DNA of 64,000 nucleotides from Afipia sp. GTDB lineage: Bacteria > Pseudomonadota > Alphaproteobacteria > Rhizobiales > Xanthobacteraceae. The notes beneath the pieces are model-generated. The model was given only the letters and a program-made list of their open reading frames with translations, was not told the origin of the DNA and did no database searches. The stretch lies in the NCBI GenBank assembly GCA_024508675.1, contig JANINQ010000021.1, positions 1 to 64,000 of the forward strand, in the 5' to 3' direction. Below are positions 8,617 to 17,078 of the stretch, piece by piece; the first letter of the stretch is position 1, and the number at the start of each line of letters is the position of its first letter. Made by a program: the position numbers and the translations under genes.

Positions 8617-9852
8617 ATGGACTCGCTGATCACGGCCGCCGCACGCGCCCTCGCAACGGGTGATCCGCTCGGCGCACTTAACCGCGTCGCGCTGCGCGAC
8701 GATCCGCCTGCCCTTGCGCTGCGGGGGCTGGCCATGGCGCAGCTTGGCGATCTCCCCAAGGCGCGGTCCCTTCTGCAGAGGGCCGCGCGGACGTTCAGCC
8801 CTAAGGAAACCCTCGCGCGTGCACGCTGCATCGTCGCAGAAGCCGAGATCGCGCTGGCGACGCGCGATGTAATCGCAGGCCATCTCGGCTGGCCCGCAAA
8901 AGCGCTCGATACCGCGCGCGCGGTTCTCGAACAGCACGGCGACAGGATCAATGCCGCACATGCGCGGCAACTCGAAATCAGGCGGCTGCTTCTGATCGGA
9001 CATCTCGATGAAGCCGAACGCGCGCTTGCGCAGCTTGATCCGGCACCTCTTCCGCCCGCATGGCGCGCGGCGCATGAACTGACCGTCGCCGGAATTGCGA
9101 TCCGCCGCCTTCGCATCAAGGCCGCACACGCAGCTCTCACCCGGGCGGAACGTGCCGCCCGCGAGGCCCGCATTCCCGCGCTGATGGCGGAAGTGGAAAG
9201 TGTGTCGCACACGCTGCACTCGCCCGCCGCGCGTCTCATCACGCACGGTAAGGAGCATTCGCTCCTTCTTGCAGAAGTTGAAGCGCTGCTCACATCGAAG
9301 ACGTTCATTGTAGACGCTTGCCGTTATGCCGTACGCCACGCCGGCACGACAATCCCGCTGAATACACGGCCCGTTCTGTTCACCCTCGCCCGTGCATTAG
9401 CGGAAGCCTGGCCCGGCGACGTTTCGCGAAGCGACCTGCTCGTGCGTGCGTTCCGGGCGAAGCACGCTGATGACTCGCATCGCGCGCGGCTGCGTGTCGA
9501 GATCGGGCGTCTCCGCAAAGCACTACGACCGCTGGCCGATATTGCCGCCACCAAAGACGGCTTTGCGTTGATCCCTCATGTGGCGCGAAAAGTCGCTGTG
9601 CTGGCAACACCTGTCGAGGAAGAGCACGCCTCAGTGCTCGCCTTTCTTGCCGATGGCGAGTCATGGTCAAGTTCGGCGCTCGCGCTGGCGCTCGGAGCCA
9701 GCCAGCGCACGGTGCAACGCGCGCTCGACGAACTGGCAACAGCAGGCAAGGTGCAATCGTTCGGCCGTGCCCGTGCGCGGCGCTGGATGACGCCGCCGAT
9801 GGCAGGATTCACGACGACATTGTTACTCCCTGCCGCGCTGCCGGATAATTAG
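8617..9852 (+). CDS. Helix-repeat/HTH transcriptional regulator
   Basis: A 411-residue protein that I recognise only in outline. The first half (about residues 1-200) is alpha-helical and alanine/leucine-rich in a TPR-like pattern (LRGLAMAQLGDLPKARSLLQ and similar). The middle resembles a winged-helix/OmpR-type unit (SRSDLLVRAFRAKHADDSHRARL), followed by IGRLRKALRPLADI. The C-terminus holds a second HTH (LALALGASQRTVQRALDELA). This layout suits a transcription factor in which a helical-repeat domain senses a signal. It is divergent from the DUF899 gene and 33 bases upstream of the beta-propeller gene, so both are candidate targets. No gene name is justified. Confidence 0.75.
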   Translation: MDSLITAAARALATGDPLGALNRVALRDDPPALALRGLAMAQLGDLPKARSLLQRAARTFSPKETLARARCIVAEAEIALATRDVIAGHLGWPAKALDTARAVLEQHGDRINAAHARQLEIRRLLLIGHLDEAERALAQLDPAPLPPAWRAAHELTVAGIAIRRLRIKAAHAALTRAERAAREARIPALMAEVESVSHTLHSPAARLITHGKEHSLLLAEVEALLTSKTFIVDACRYAVRHAGTTIPLNTRPVLFTLARALAEAWPGDVSRSDLLVRAFRAKHADDSHRARLRVEIGRLRKALRPLADIAATKDGFALIPHVARKVAVLATPVEEEHASVLAFLADGESWSSSALALALGASQRTVQRALDELATAGKVQSFGRARARRWMTPPMAGFTTTLLLPAALPDN

Positions 9853-9885
9853 GTTGCGCTCATCAAAGCAACGGAGATGCAGACC

Positions 9886-10524
9886 ATGAAACGTGCCGCA
9901 GCCGAAATCATTCGTGAGTATGGCCCCTTTCCCGGCGCGGAGGATGTGCATGGTGTGACCTTCGACGGCCAGAATGTCTGGTTCGCATCCGGCGACAGAC
10001 TGAACGCTTTCGACCCGGAGAGCGGCAAGCCTTTGCGGACCCTCGATGTCCCTGCACATGCAGGTACGGCCTTCGACGGTCGTTACCTGTTCCAGATCTT
10101 CGAACGGAATATCCGCAAGATCGATCCGGCATCCGGTCATGTGCTTGCGACCATCCCCGCGCCCGGCGACGGCGGCGATTCAGGCATGGCGTGGGCCGAG
10201 GGTTCGCTCTGGGTCGGCCAATATCGCGAGAAGAAAATCCATCAGATTGATCCGGAAACCGGCGCCATCATCCGCACCATCGAATCCAACCGCTTCGTTA
10301 CCGGCGTCACCTGGGTCGACGGAGACCTCTGGCATGGCGTGTGGGAGGGCGACGACAGCGCGCTGCGGCGGATCGATCCGCAGACCGGCGAGGTTTTTGA
10401 AGAACTCACCCTTCCGACAGGAACGGGCGTCTCGGGCCTCGAGTCCGACGGCAAGGATCAACTGTTCTGCGGCGGCGGAAAGAGCGGAAAGCTTCGCGCG
10501 GTGAAAAGGCCGAAGCGGGCGTGA
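9886..10524 (+). CDS. Beta-propeller protein (YncE/glutaminyl-cyclase-like)
   Basis: A 212-residue protein made of propeller blades with the repeating pattern IDPxTGxxxRTI: FDPESGKPLRTLD, IDPASGHVLATIP, IDPETGAIIRTIE and IDPQTGEVFEELT. No signal peptide or catalytic signature is visible, and it is short for a full seven-blade propeller; it is probably a small cytoplasmic propeller of the PQQ-binding-like/YVTN class. The ATG at 9886 is preferred over 9877 because CGGAG then has normal spacing. The regulator gene ends 33 bases upstream, so co-transcription is likely. Function unknown. Confidence 0.78.
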   Translation: MKRAAAEIIREYGPFPGAEDVHGVTFDGQNVWFASGDRLNAFDPESGKPLRTLDVPAHAGTAFDGRYLFQIFERNIRKIDPASGHVLATIPAPGDGGDSGMAWAEGSLWVGQYREKKIHQIDPETGAIIRTIESNRFVTGVTWVDGDLWHGVWEGDDSALRRIDPQTGEVFEELTLPTGTGVSGLESDGKDQLFCGGGKSGKLRAVKRPKRA

Positions 10525-10562
10525 CGGAGAAGTAAGGCAGCCTACCGTCAGGTGCGCGCGCC

Positions 10563-11165
10563 TCAGCGATGGTCAGGCAATGATGTATCGTCGGTATCAA
10601 GGCCGACACCCATGCCGCCTCCCATACCGCCCATTCCTGCGCCGCCGCCTTTGCCGCCTTTTCCTTCGCGCTCTCCCTTGTCCCTGCCGCCACCGGACGG
10701 GCGCACCGGTCCCTGCATCGGAATGGCAAGATCGGCAGGAATCGGATCGAGATCGAGCGCCTGCCGGATAAAGTCGCGAAGCGAGACGACCAGTTCATGA
10801 GTGTGAACCGGGCGACCGGCAACGAGTTCGCGCGCAGCGCGCTCCGCAAGACGGACGTGTTCCTCGGTCCCGAGCAGGATCACATCCGAGAGCGCCGTCT
10901 CGACCGCATCGCGAATCCGGCGCGCCCGGTCAGAACCGGCGACGGCCGGAGAAGACGGCTCGATACCATCATCGGCATCGCGCCTTCGGAAATCGCGCAG
11001 GTGCGTTGGATCGACCGTCAGATCGCCCGTGAACGATCCACCGAGCGTTTTGTAGGCGGCGATCAGAACGCGCAGCCGCTCGTTGATCTGGCGGTTCATC
11101 CGCTCGCGGCGCTGCTGAATCGTGAACATCATCACGAGACGAATGCCGACACCGATCAGCGTCAC
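10563..11165 (-). CDS. Conserved hypothetical, N-terminal anchor and Gly-rich tail
   Basis: A 200-residue protein from the GTG at 11165. It starts with a hydrophobic segment (MTLIGVGIRLVMMFTI) followed by QQRRERMNRQINERLRVLI, consistent with a single N-terminal membrane anchor and a cytoplasmic body. The C-terminus is a glycine-rich tail with GGAGMGGMGGGMG. The frame continues upstream without a conventional start as far as a stop just before 11228. A CTG at 11228, with GAGGAG ahead of it, would add 21 residues and complete the membrane helix (SLLVTLIGLAL), so the real start may be CTG. No domain is recognised. It ends 37 bases from the convergent propeller gene and lies just downstream of guaA on the same strand. 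Confidence 0.6.
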   Translation of the reverse strand: MTLIGVGIRLVMMFTIQQRRERMNRQINERLRVLIAAYKTLGGSFTGDLTVDPTHLRDFRRRDADDGIEPSSPAVAGSDRARRIRDAVETALSDVILLGTEEHVRLAERAARELVAGRPVHTHELVVSLRDFIRQALDLDPIPADLAIPMQGPVRPSGGGRDKGEREGKGGKGGGAGMGGMGGGMGVGLDTDDTSLPDHR

Positions 11166-11278
11166 CAGCGCCAGACCGATCAGCGTGACGAGCAGGCTTT
11201 GCCAGGAGCTGAAGTCGATGTTGCGCAGCGCAGCCTCCTCACGTCAATCGAACGCACCGAACAGCAGAGCGCGTCAGA

Positions 11279-12874
11279 CTACTCCCACTCGATCGTCCCC
11301 GGCGGCTTCGACGTCACGTCGTAGACCACGCGGTTGACGCCCTTCACCTCGTTGATGATGCGCGTCGCTGTTTCGCCGAGGAACTTCATGTCGAACGAAT
11401 AGAAGTCGGCGGTCATGCCATCGGTGGATGTCACCGCGCGCAGGCCGACCACGTATTCGTAGGTGCGGCCATCGCCCATCACGCCGACGGTCTTGACCGG
11501 CAGCAGCACGGCAAACGCCTGCCAGATGGCGTCGTAAAGGCCCGCCTTGCGAATCTGGTCGATATACACCGCGTCGGCCTCGCGCAGGATGTCGAGCTTC
11601 TCACGGGTGATCTCGCCGGGGCAGCGGATCGCAAGACCCGGCCCCGGGAACGGATGACGGCCGACGAACACATCCGGCAGGCCAAGCTCCACGCCGAGCG
11701 CGCGAACTTCATCCTTGAAAAGTTCGCGCAGCGGTTCGACCAGCTTCATGTTCATGCGCGCAGGCAAGCCGCCGACATTGTGATGCGACTTGATGGTCAC
11801 CGAGGGGCCGCCGGTGAACGAGACGCTTTCGATCACGTCAGGATAAAGCGTTCCTTGCGCCAGGAAATCCGCGCCGCCGATCTTCTTGGCTTCTTCATCG
11901 AACACATCGATGAACAGGCGGCCGATGGTCTTGCGCTTCACTTCCGGATCGGTGACGCCTTCCAGTTCGCCGAGGAATGTCTTCGACGCATCAACATGAA
12001 CCAGCGGAATGTTGTAGTGATGCCGGAACAGATCGACGACGGTCTTGGCCTCATCCTTGCGCAACATGCCGTGATCGACAAACACGCACGTCAACTGATC
12101 GCCGATGGCTTCGTGAATCAGGATCGCGGCCACGGATGAATCGACGCCGCCCGAGAGGCCGCAGATCACCCTGCCCTTGCCGACCTGTGCGCGGATCTTC
12201 TCGACGGCTTCCTCGCGGAAGGCGCGCATGGTCCAGTCGCCCTTGAGGCCCGCGACCTTGCGCACGAAGTTCTTGATCAGCTTCGCGCCGTCCGGCGTAT
12301 GCACCACTTCGGGATGGAACTGCATCGCGTAGAACTTGCGCTTGTCGTCGGCGATCACCGAGATCGGTGACCCCGGCGCTTTCGCTACGCCGCGGAAGCC
12401 GTCCGGCAGCTTGGTGACGCGGTCACCGTGGCTCATCCAGACGTAGTGCTTTTCGCCAACCTTCCAGACATCCTCAAACAGCGCGCAGTCATCGGTGACT
12501 TCGATCAGCGCCCGTCCGAATTCGCGGTGATGACCGCCCTCGACGGTGCCGCCGAGCTGCTTGGCCATGGTTTGCTCACCGTAGCAAATGCCGAGGACCG
12601 GAATGCCTGCGGTGAGGATCGACATCGGCGCGGACGGCGCGTCCTGATCCAGCACGGAGGCCGGACCGCCGGAGAGGATCACGGCTTTCGGCTTCATCTC
12701 CCTGAAAGCCGCTTCGGCCTTCTGGAACGGCACAATCTCGGAATAAACGCCGTCTTCGCGGACGCGGCGCGCGATGAGCTGGGTCACCTGCGAGCCGAAA
12801 TCGACAATCAGAATCTTTTCGTGAGCGCCCGCCACGTCGGGCGTCGCTGGTGCGGTCTGGCTGTGTGCTGTCAT
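11279..12874 (-). CDS. guaA: GMP synthase (glutamine-hydrolysing)
   Basis: Amidates XMP to GMP using glutamine and ATP, the last step of guanine nucleotide synthesis. The 531-residue product has the class I glutamine amidotransferase domain first ([20 protein letters not shown], catalytic C97 in [11 protein letters not shown], and an [10 protein letters not shown] histidine/glutamate pair). The PP-loop ATPase domain ([12 protein letters not shown]) and the C-terminal dimerisation domain ending PPGTIEWE follow. The ATG at 12874 is chosen because the family begins close to it; the frame extends 16 codons further. guaB lies about 6 kb away on the same strand, so the two are linked but not in one operon. 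Confidence 0.97.
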   Translation of the reverse strand: MTAHSQTAPATPDVAGAHEKILIVDFGSQVTQLIARRVREDGVYSEIVPFQKAEAAFREMKPKAVILSGGPASVLDQDAPSAPMSILTAGIPVLGICYGEQTMAKQLGGTVEGGHHREFGRALIEVTDDCALFEDVWKVGEKHYVWMSHGDRVTKLPDGFRGVAKAPGSPISVIADDKRKFYAMQFHPEVVHTPDGAKLIKNFVRKVAGLKGDWTMRAFREEAVEKIRAQVGKGRVICGLSGGVDSSVAAILIHEAIGDQLTCVFVDHGMLRKDEAKTVVDLFRHHYNIPLVHVDASKTFLGELEGVTDPEVKRKTIGRLFIDVFDEEAKKIGGADFLAQGTLYPDVIESVSFTGGPSVTIKSHHNVGGLPARMNMKLVEPLRELFKDEVRALGVELGLPDVFVGRHPFPGPGLAIRCPGEITREKLDILREADAVYIDQIRKAGLYDAIWQAFAVLLPVKTVGVMGDGRTYEYVVGLRAVTSTDGMTADFYSFDMKFLGETATRIINEVKGVNRVVYDVTSKPPGTIEWE

Positions 12875-12975
12875 GGGCAGGAAATACGCGACGGGGGGCG
12901 GAGTCGCAACCCGGCAAAGCATCCACGCTGACGCAATCCACCCATCAAAAAGCCCCTGGTTGACTTGCCAAAATA

Positions 12976-12996
12976 TAGGTCAATAATACTGACCTA
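12976..12996. promoter_or_regulatory. Inverted repeat upstream of the SnoaL-like gene
   Basis: TAGGTCA (12976-12982) and TGACCTA (12990-12996) are exact inverted repeats with a 7-base AT-rich spacer. They are centred about 32 bases before the start codon of the plus-strand gene at 13018, so the site would overlap its promoter. It has the shape of a dimeric repressor operator; no cognate regulator gene is adjacent. Confidence 0.5.
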
Positions 12997-13017
12997 ATTA
13001 CAAACCGGGAGAGGAAC

Positions 13018-13392
13018 ATGCAAGCCCTGGAGACAACGCTCGAACAGCGGACCGCCTTCGCGGATACCTGGATCGCCGCCTGGAACACCCGGGACCTCGA
13101 CAATGTTCTCGCGCTTTACGCCGATGACAGCGAGATGGTTTCCGACAAGATCATCAAGCTCGGCCTCGACCCGAACGGCCGGCTACGCGGCAAGGACAAC
13201 CTGCGCACCTATTGGGGACGTGCCCTGCCCCTGCGTCCGAAGCTGCATTTCACGCTGATCAACGCCTTCGTCAGTCCGGACAGCACTGTCGTCTTCTATC
13301 GTGACGAACTCGGACACCAGATCTGCGAATACCTACGCGTGAATGCTGACGGCAAGATCGTTCAGGGATCGGCCAACCACATTCACGGCTGA
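13018..13392 (+). CDS. SnoaL/NTF2-like protein
   Basis: A 124-residue protein of the nuclear-transport-factor-2-like superfamily. The first helix TWIAAWNTRDLDNVLALYAD is the typical signature. A beta-sheet region (KLHFTLINAFVSPDSTVVFY) follows, ending ICEYLRVNADGKIVQGSANH. Members are cone-shaped pocket proteins used as isomerases, hydrolases or ligand binders; nothing here identifies a substrate. GGGAGAGG precedes the ATG. It is an isolated cistron between two minus-strand genes, with its own palindromic site in the promoter. Confidence 0.85.
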   Translation: MQALETTLEQRTAFADTWIAAWNTRDLDNVLALYADDSEMVSDKIIKLGLDPNGRLRGKDNLRTYWGRALPLRPKLHFTLINAFVSPDSTVVFYRDELGHQICEYLRVNADGKIVQGSANHIHG

Positions 13393-13398
13393 CAAGAA

Positions 13399-14697
13399 TT
13401 AGGTCCGGCGCGTCAGGACCGAGACGAAGAAACCATCGGTGCCGGTGCGGCGCGGGGTCATCAGCAGGCCCTCGTCGGACTGGATCGTCGCGGCAAGGAA
13501 ATCGTCCGCCTTGTCCCAGAGCACAGACGCGATCTGCGCCGGCGGCACCACCGCATACTCGGAATGGCGGCTCGTGAAGCCGCGGACCTGCTCGCTGTTC
13601 TCCTGCGGCAGGACGGAGCAGGTGATGTAGGCGATCCGACCGCCGGGCTTCACCAATCCTGCTGCACGATCCAGCACTTCGGCCTGATCCTTGATGCGAA
13701 CCTCGAGCGCGCCGGGGCGCATCCGCCACTTCGCATCCGGGTTGCGCCGCCACGTTCCGGTGCCGGTGCACGGCGCATCGATCACCACGAGATCGGCGGA
13801 CGCCTTGATGTCGGCGAGCGTATCGTCGCCCCTTGGCGTGCGCACGTCCGCGTTGTGAATGCCCGCGCGCGACAGCCGCTCATGGATCGGCGCAAGCTGC
13901 CGCTTGTCGTGATCCGTGGCAATCAGCCGGCCCTTGCCCTGCATCATCGCGGCCAATGCGAGTGTCTTGCCGCCCGCGCCGGCACACATGTCGATGACCT
14001 GCTGGCCCGGCTTCGCGCCGGTGAGCAAGGCCGCGAGCTGCGAGCCTTCATCCTGCACCTCGACGCCGCCCTTGATGAAGGCCTCTTCGGAGTGGATGCC
14101 CGGATTGCGCGCGTCAGCGCCGAGATCGATCCGCAATCCCCATGGCGACCACGGTGTCGCGCGCGCGCCAAGATGCTTCATCGACGCCAGCACCTTGTCC
14201 TGCGAGGCCTTCAGCGTGTTGATGCGCAGATCGAGCGGCGCGCGGCTGGCCATGGCAATGGCCTCGGCCACCCGCGTCTCGCCGAACACAGCGGCAAACT
14301 GCGGATCGAGCCATTCGGGATAATCACCGGCAATGTGCGCCGGAGCATCCTTCGTGCTGCGTGAGGTCAGCGCCGCGCGCTCTGTAGCTGTCAATGGCTC
14401 TGGCGCAAAGCGCCCGCCATCGCAAAGGGCTGCCACCGCATCGGCATTCAGGCCGCGCTCGAGTTTGAGCATCCCGAGCAGGCGCGCGCGTGGCGTCTCA
14501 GCATCCATCAACCATGCGGCAGACGCCCGGCGGCGCAGCACGTCGAACACCAGGCCAGCAATGGCTGCGCGATCGCCGGAACCCGCGAAGCGGTGCGCGG
14601 TGCCCCACTCCTTGAGCGCATTCGGCGCGGGAATGCGCTGCGCGTCGATCGCTCCCAGAATCTCGATGGCTGCGGACAGCCGCGCGGCAGGCGTCAT
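13399..14697 (-). CDS. RsmB/NOP-family rRNA cytosine-C5 methyltransferase
   Basis: A 432-residue SAM-dependent RNA m5C methyltransferase. The N-terminal third is helical (RFAGSGDRAAIAGLVFDVLR), as in the RNA-binding region of alphaproteobacterial RsmB-like proteins. The catalytic part shows SAM motif I (VIDMCAGAGGKTLALAAMM), the motif IV cysteine in VIDAPCTGTGTWRRNPD, and the motif VI cysteine in YITCSVLPQENSEQV; the two-cysteine arrangement is diagnostic of the NOL1/NOP2/Sun group. The most likely target is C967 of 16S rRNA (RsmB), but RsmF-like or other positions are possible. It lies in the minus-strand stretch between guaB and guaA. Confidence 0.9.
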   Translation of the reverse strand: MTPAARLSAAIEILGAIDAQRIPAPNALKEWGTAHRFAGSGDRAAIAGLVFDVLRRRASAAWLMDAETPRARLLGMLKLERGLNADAVAALCDGGRFAPEPLTATERAALTSRSTKDAPAHIAGDYPEWLDPQFAAVFGETRVAEAIAMASRAPLDLRINTLKASQDKVLASMKHLGARATPWSPWGLRIDLGADARNPGIHSEEAFIKGGVEVQDEGSQLAALLTGAKPGQQVIDMCAGAGGKTLALAAMMQGKGRLIATDHDKRQLAPIHERLSRAGIHNADVRTPRGDDTLADIKASADLVVIDAPCTGTGTWRRNPDAKWRMRPGALEVRIKDQAEVLDRAAGLVKPGGRIAYITCSVLPQENSEQVRGFTSRHSEYAVVPPAQIASVLWDKADDFLAATIQSDEGLLMTPRRTGTDGFFVSVLTRRT

Positions 14698-14722
14698 GGT
14701 CGTCCTTCAGAATCGGCAATCG

Positions 14723-15145
14723 TCAGATCGCGAGCAAAATCTTGAGTGCGAAATAGACCCACATGATCAGAAGCACAAGCGCACCGGCGGCGAATGCCGA
14801 GAAGCGCACCTTGAGATTGTTCGAGGTCGCATAGACCCCGGCATGAATGTAGCGGGTCACCACGAACACCCATGACAGCAGCACCGTGATGAGATCGGCC
14901 TGACGCAGCGGCAACGCAATGGCGATCAGCGCGAAAAACAGCACCGGCAATTCAAACTGGTTGGAATAGGCATTGCTGACCTGCGCCGCTTTGGTCGGCC
15001 AGGCCCTTTGGCCCACGGCGATTTCCGAAATCCGCACTTCGCGGTTCTTGAGCGCCCCCGTGCGTACCGAAAACATCCTGAACATCAGGATGAAGGAGAG
15101 CAGAACGAGCAAGAAGACAGGCAGCAGAACCATCTGAACCGACAT
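14723..15145 (-). CDS. MAPEG-family membrane protein
   Basis: A 140-residue integral membrane protein of the MAPEG family (membrane-associated proteins in eicosanoid and glutathione metabolism). Helices are visible at MVLLPVFLLVLLSFILMF, FELPVLFFALIAIALPL and FVVTRYIHAGVYATSNNLKV; the last contains the family's conserved R-x-x-H and N-x-x-x-R pattern. The C-terminal helix is ALVLLIMWVYFALKI. Bacterial MAPEG proteins may have glutathione transferase activity, but this is rarely shown. The ATG at 15145 is used, not the longer frame to 15238. It is divergent from the gene at 15252 and lies 25 bases upstream of the methyltransferase gene on the same strand. Confidence 0.87.
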   Translation of the reverse strand: MSVQMVLLPVFLLVLLSFILMFRMFSVRTGALKNREVRISEIAVGQRAWPTKAAQVSNAYSNQFELPVLFFALIAIALPLRQADLITVLLSWVFVVTRYIHAGVYATSNNLKVRFSAFAAGALVLLIMWVYFALKILLAI

Positions 15146-15251
15146 CGAAATTCCCCCCGCTATATTTGTTGTCCCTCCGCTATAGCGGCACCCTCCTGCG
15201 CTGACAATTACCTCCGCAAGCCGTGAACCCACCAACAAACGGCGGCGACCA

Positions 15252-16007
15252 ATGCCTGGAAAGGATCAGTTCCGGCGTTGGCCGGACCGAACGGGTGCTT
15301 CGATGCTGTACGTAATCTCCATCATGGCCGGTGTGCTCGGCGCCCTCATCAGCTGGGCCGGCGCGGCGATGATCGCGGCCTTTCCCGGATTCGGCTCGGA
15401 TAATCTCACCGCATTCATTGTCATCGGCCCGCTCGCGGCCATTGCCGGGTTTGTCACGGCGGTTGCGTTCACCCTCGCCATCAAGGGCGAAGTCCGGACA
15501 TTCCGCGGCCTTGCCGTCCGCAGCCTCGGCGTCATCATGATGACCGGTGCACTCGCCACCGGCGGCTACGGCCTGCGGAGCGCGGTGCTCTCGCATCTCG
15601 GCATGATCGCCAAGGCGCCTGCCGTGGAATTCGAAATCCGCCTACCCAAGACTCTGGCCAAGACGGCATCCGCCGCTGACCTCAAGCGCGAAGCGCAGGT
15701 CGAACTTCTGACCGATCAGAATCAGACGCTGGCGCGGATCGATGACGGCCTCCTCGCGACGGAAGATGGACGCGCCGTGCTGCGCGGATCGGTCCCGCTG
15801 AAATTCCGCACTGCCGACAGGATAGTCGTCCTGAGCCTGCCCGGCGAAGCGCAGCGCGCTTTCAAGCTGCGGCTTCCCGCCAATCCGAGCCCGTCGGATG
15901 AGTTCGGGCCGTGGCACATGGTCGATCGCGTTTCGCCGATCAGCCGCAAGGAAACCGCGCGCGGCATCCCTGATGACACCTTCGCGATCCGTTACCGCGT
16001 GCTGTGA
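15252..16007 (+). CDS. Hypothetical inner-membrane protein
   Basis: A 251-residue protein with three hydrophobic segments in its N-terminal half (MLYVISIMAGVLGALISWAG, ALAAIAGFVTAVAFTLAIKG-like, and RSLGVIMMTGALATGG). A soluble, probably periplasmic beta-rich C-terminal domain begins near PAVEFEIRLPKTL. An internal ATG at 15303 would give a 234-residue product starting exactly at the first helix; neither start has a strong Shine-Dalgarno. I recognise no family. It stands alone between the divergent MAPEG gene and the metallophosphoesterase gene. Confidence 0.65.
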   Translation: MPGKDQFRRWPDRTGASMLYVISIMAGVLGALISWAGAAMIAAFPGFGSDNLTAFIVIGPLAAIAGFVTAVAFTLAIKGEVRTFRGLAVRSLGVIMMTGALATGGYGLRSAVLSHLGMIAKAPAVEFEIRLPKTLAKTASAADLKREAQVELLTDQNQTLARIDDGLLATEDGRAVLRGSVPLKFRTADRIVVLSLPGEAQRAFKLRLPANPSPSDEFGPWHMVDRVSPISRKETARGIPDDTFAIRYRVL

Positions 16008-16105
16008 GAAGCCGGTCCAAGTTTTTATGACCGAACCATTTGAACGACTCGCATTTTCAAACCCGACGCGTTTCCATCACCTAAAAATTTTCCTTTTTTC
16101 TCGGT

Positions 16106-16118
16106 GCGTTTTAAACGC
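16106..16118. promoter_or_regulatory. Short palindrome upstream of metallophosphoesterase gene
   Basis: GCGTTT and AAACGC flank a single T, about 70 bases before the start codon at 16188. It could be a regulator site. It shares a GTTTTAAAC core with the longer palindrome at 40928-40944, but that core is short enough to recur by chance. Confidence 0.3.
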
Positions 16119-16187
16119 GTTGCATCGACATCAAGCCATCGCACTGACATGAGCCGCAGCTAGACTGCTCCGCAAAGGAGCAACGCC

Positions 16188-17042
16188 ATGTCGAGCTTAA
16201 AGTCCAGCTTCCGCCTGACGCAGATCACCGACACACATCTTGGTGCGCGGTTTCCTGAGTTCATCGAAAACTTTCATCGGGTGAGCCAGCATATCGATGA
16301 CAACCGGCCCGACCTTGTCATCAACAGCGGCGACGTTGCGTTCGACGGGCCGGACAATCCCGCCGATCTCGATTTCGCGCGGTCCCTGCATGATGCCCTG
16401 CCCGTGGACTGCCGCTACATTCCCGGAAATCACGACATCGGCGACAATCCGACCATGGTTGGCGTACAGCCGGCACAACGCGTGTCGGAAGCCAACCGGC
16501 AGAACTTCGTCGCGGCATTCGGCGAAGATCACTGGCAATTCGATGCAGCTGGCTGGTGCTTCATCGGGCTGAACTCCCTGGCCATGAACACCTCGCTTCC
16601 TTGCGAGGCCGAACAACACGAATGGCTCGCCGGAAAATTGTCCGCTGCACAGGGCAAGCCTGTGGCGCTGTTCATTCACAAGCCGCTCTACAGGAATGTG
16701 CCCGGCGACGAAGAGATTGCGGCCACATCGTTCCGCTATGTGCCGATGCCCGCGCGTAGCCATCTGATCGAGACACTCGAGGGCGCAAACCTGCGGCTGG
16801 TCGCCTGCGGCCATGTTCACCAGCGGCGGGATTTCACCTTCGGCAACGTCCGGCACATCTGGGCGCCATCAGCCTCGTTCGTGATCAAGTCCGATGCAAA
16901 GCAGGAACCAATCGGCATCAAGGAAACCGGGCTGGTTGAGTATGTTTTCCAGCCGGACAGTTTTGAAGTCCGCCACGTTCGCGCGGCGGGACAGATCAAT
17001 CTCGATCTGTATTCGGTGCTGGAGCCTTCGACAGCGGCGTGA
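16188..17042 (+). CDS. Metallophosphoesterase (CpdA-like)
   Basis: A 284-residue calcineurin-type phosphohydrolase. All dinuclear metal motifs are visible in order: TQITDTHLG (DxH), VINSGDVAFDG (GD), YIPGNHDIGD (GNHD), ALFIHKPLY and ACGHVHQRRDF (GHxH). This set and the length fit the class III cyclic-nucleotide phosphodiesterase group containing CpdA (3',5'-cAMP) and related phosphodiesterases. Substrate specificity cannot be settled by sequence. AAGGAG lies eight bases before the ATG. The neighbours on both sides are unrelated, and the next gene converges with it. Confidence 0.9.
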   Translation: MSSLKSSFRLTQITDTHLGARFPEFIENFHRVSQHIDDNRPDLVINSGDVAFDGPDNPADLDFARSLHDALPVDCRYIPGNHDIGDNPTMVGVQPAQRVSEANRQNFVAAFGEDHWQFDAAGWCFIGLNSLAMNTSLPCEAEQHEWLAGKLSAAQGKPVALFIHKPLYRNVPGDEEIAATSFRYVPMPARSHLIETLEGANLRLVACGHVHQRRDFTFGNVRHIWAPSASFVIKSDAKQEPIGIKETGLVEYVFQPDSFEVRHVRAAGQINLDLYSVLEPSTAA

Positions 17043-17078
17043 CCTTCCCGCGTCCGGGAAGGCCACCATCTTTTGGAA

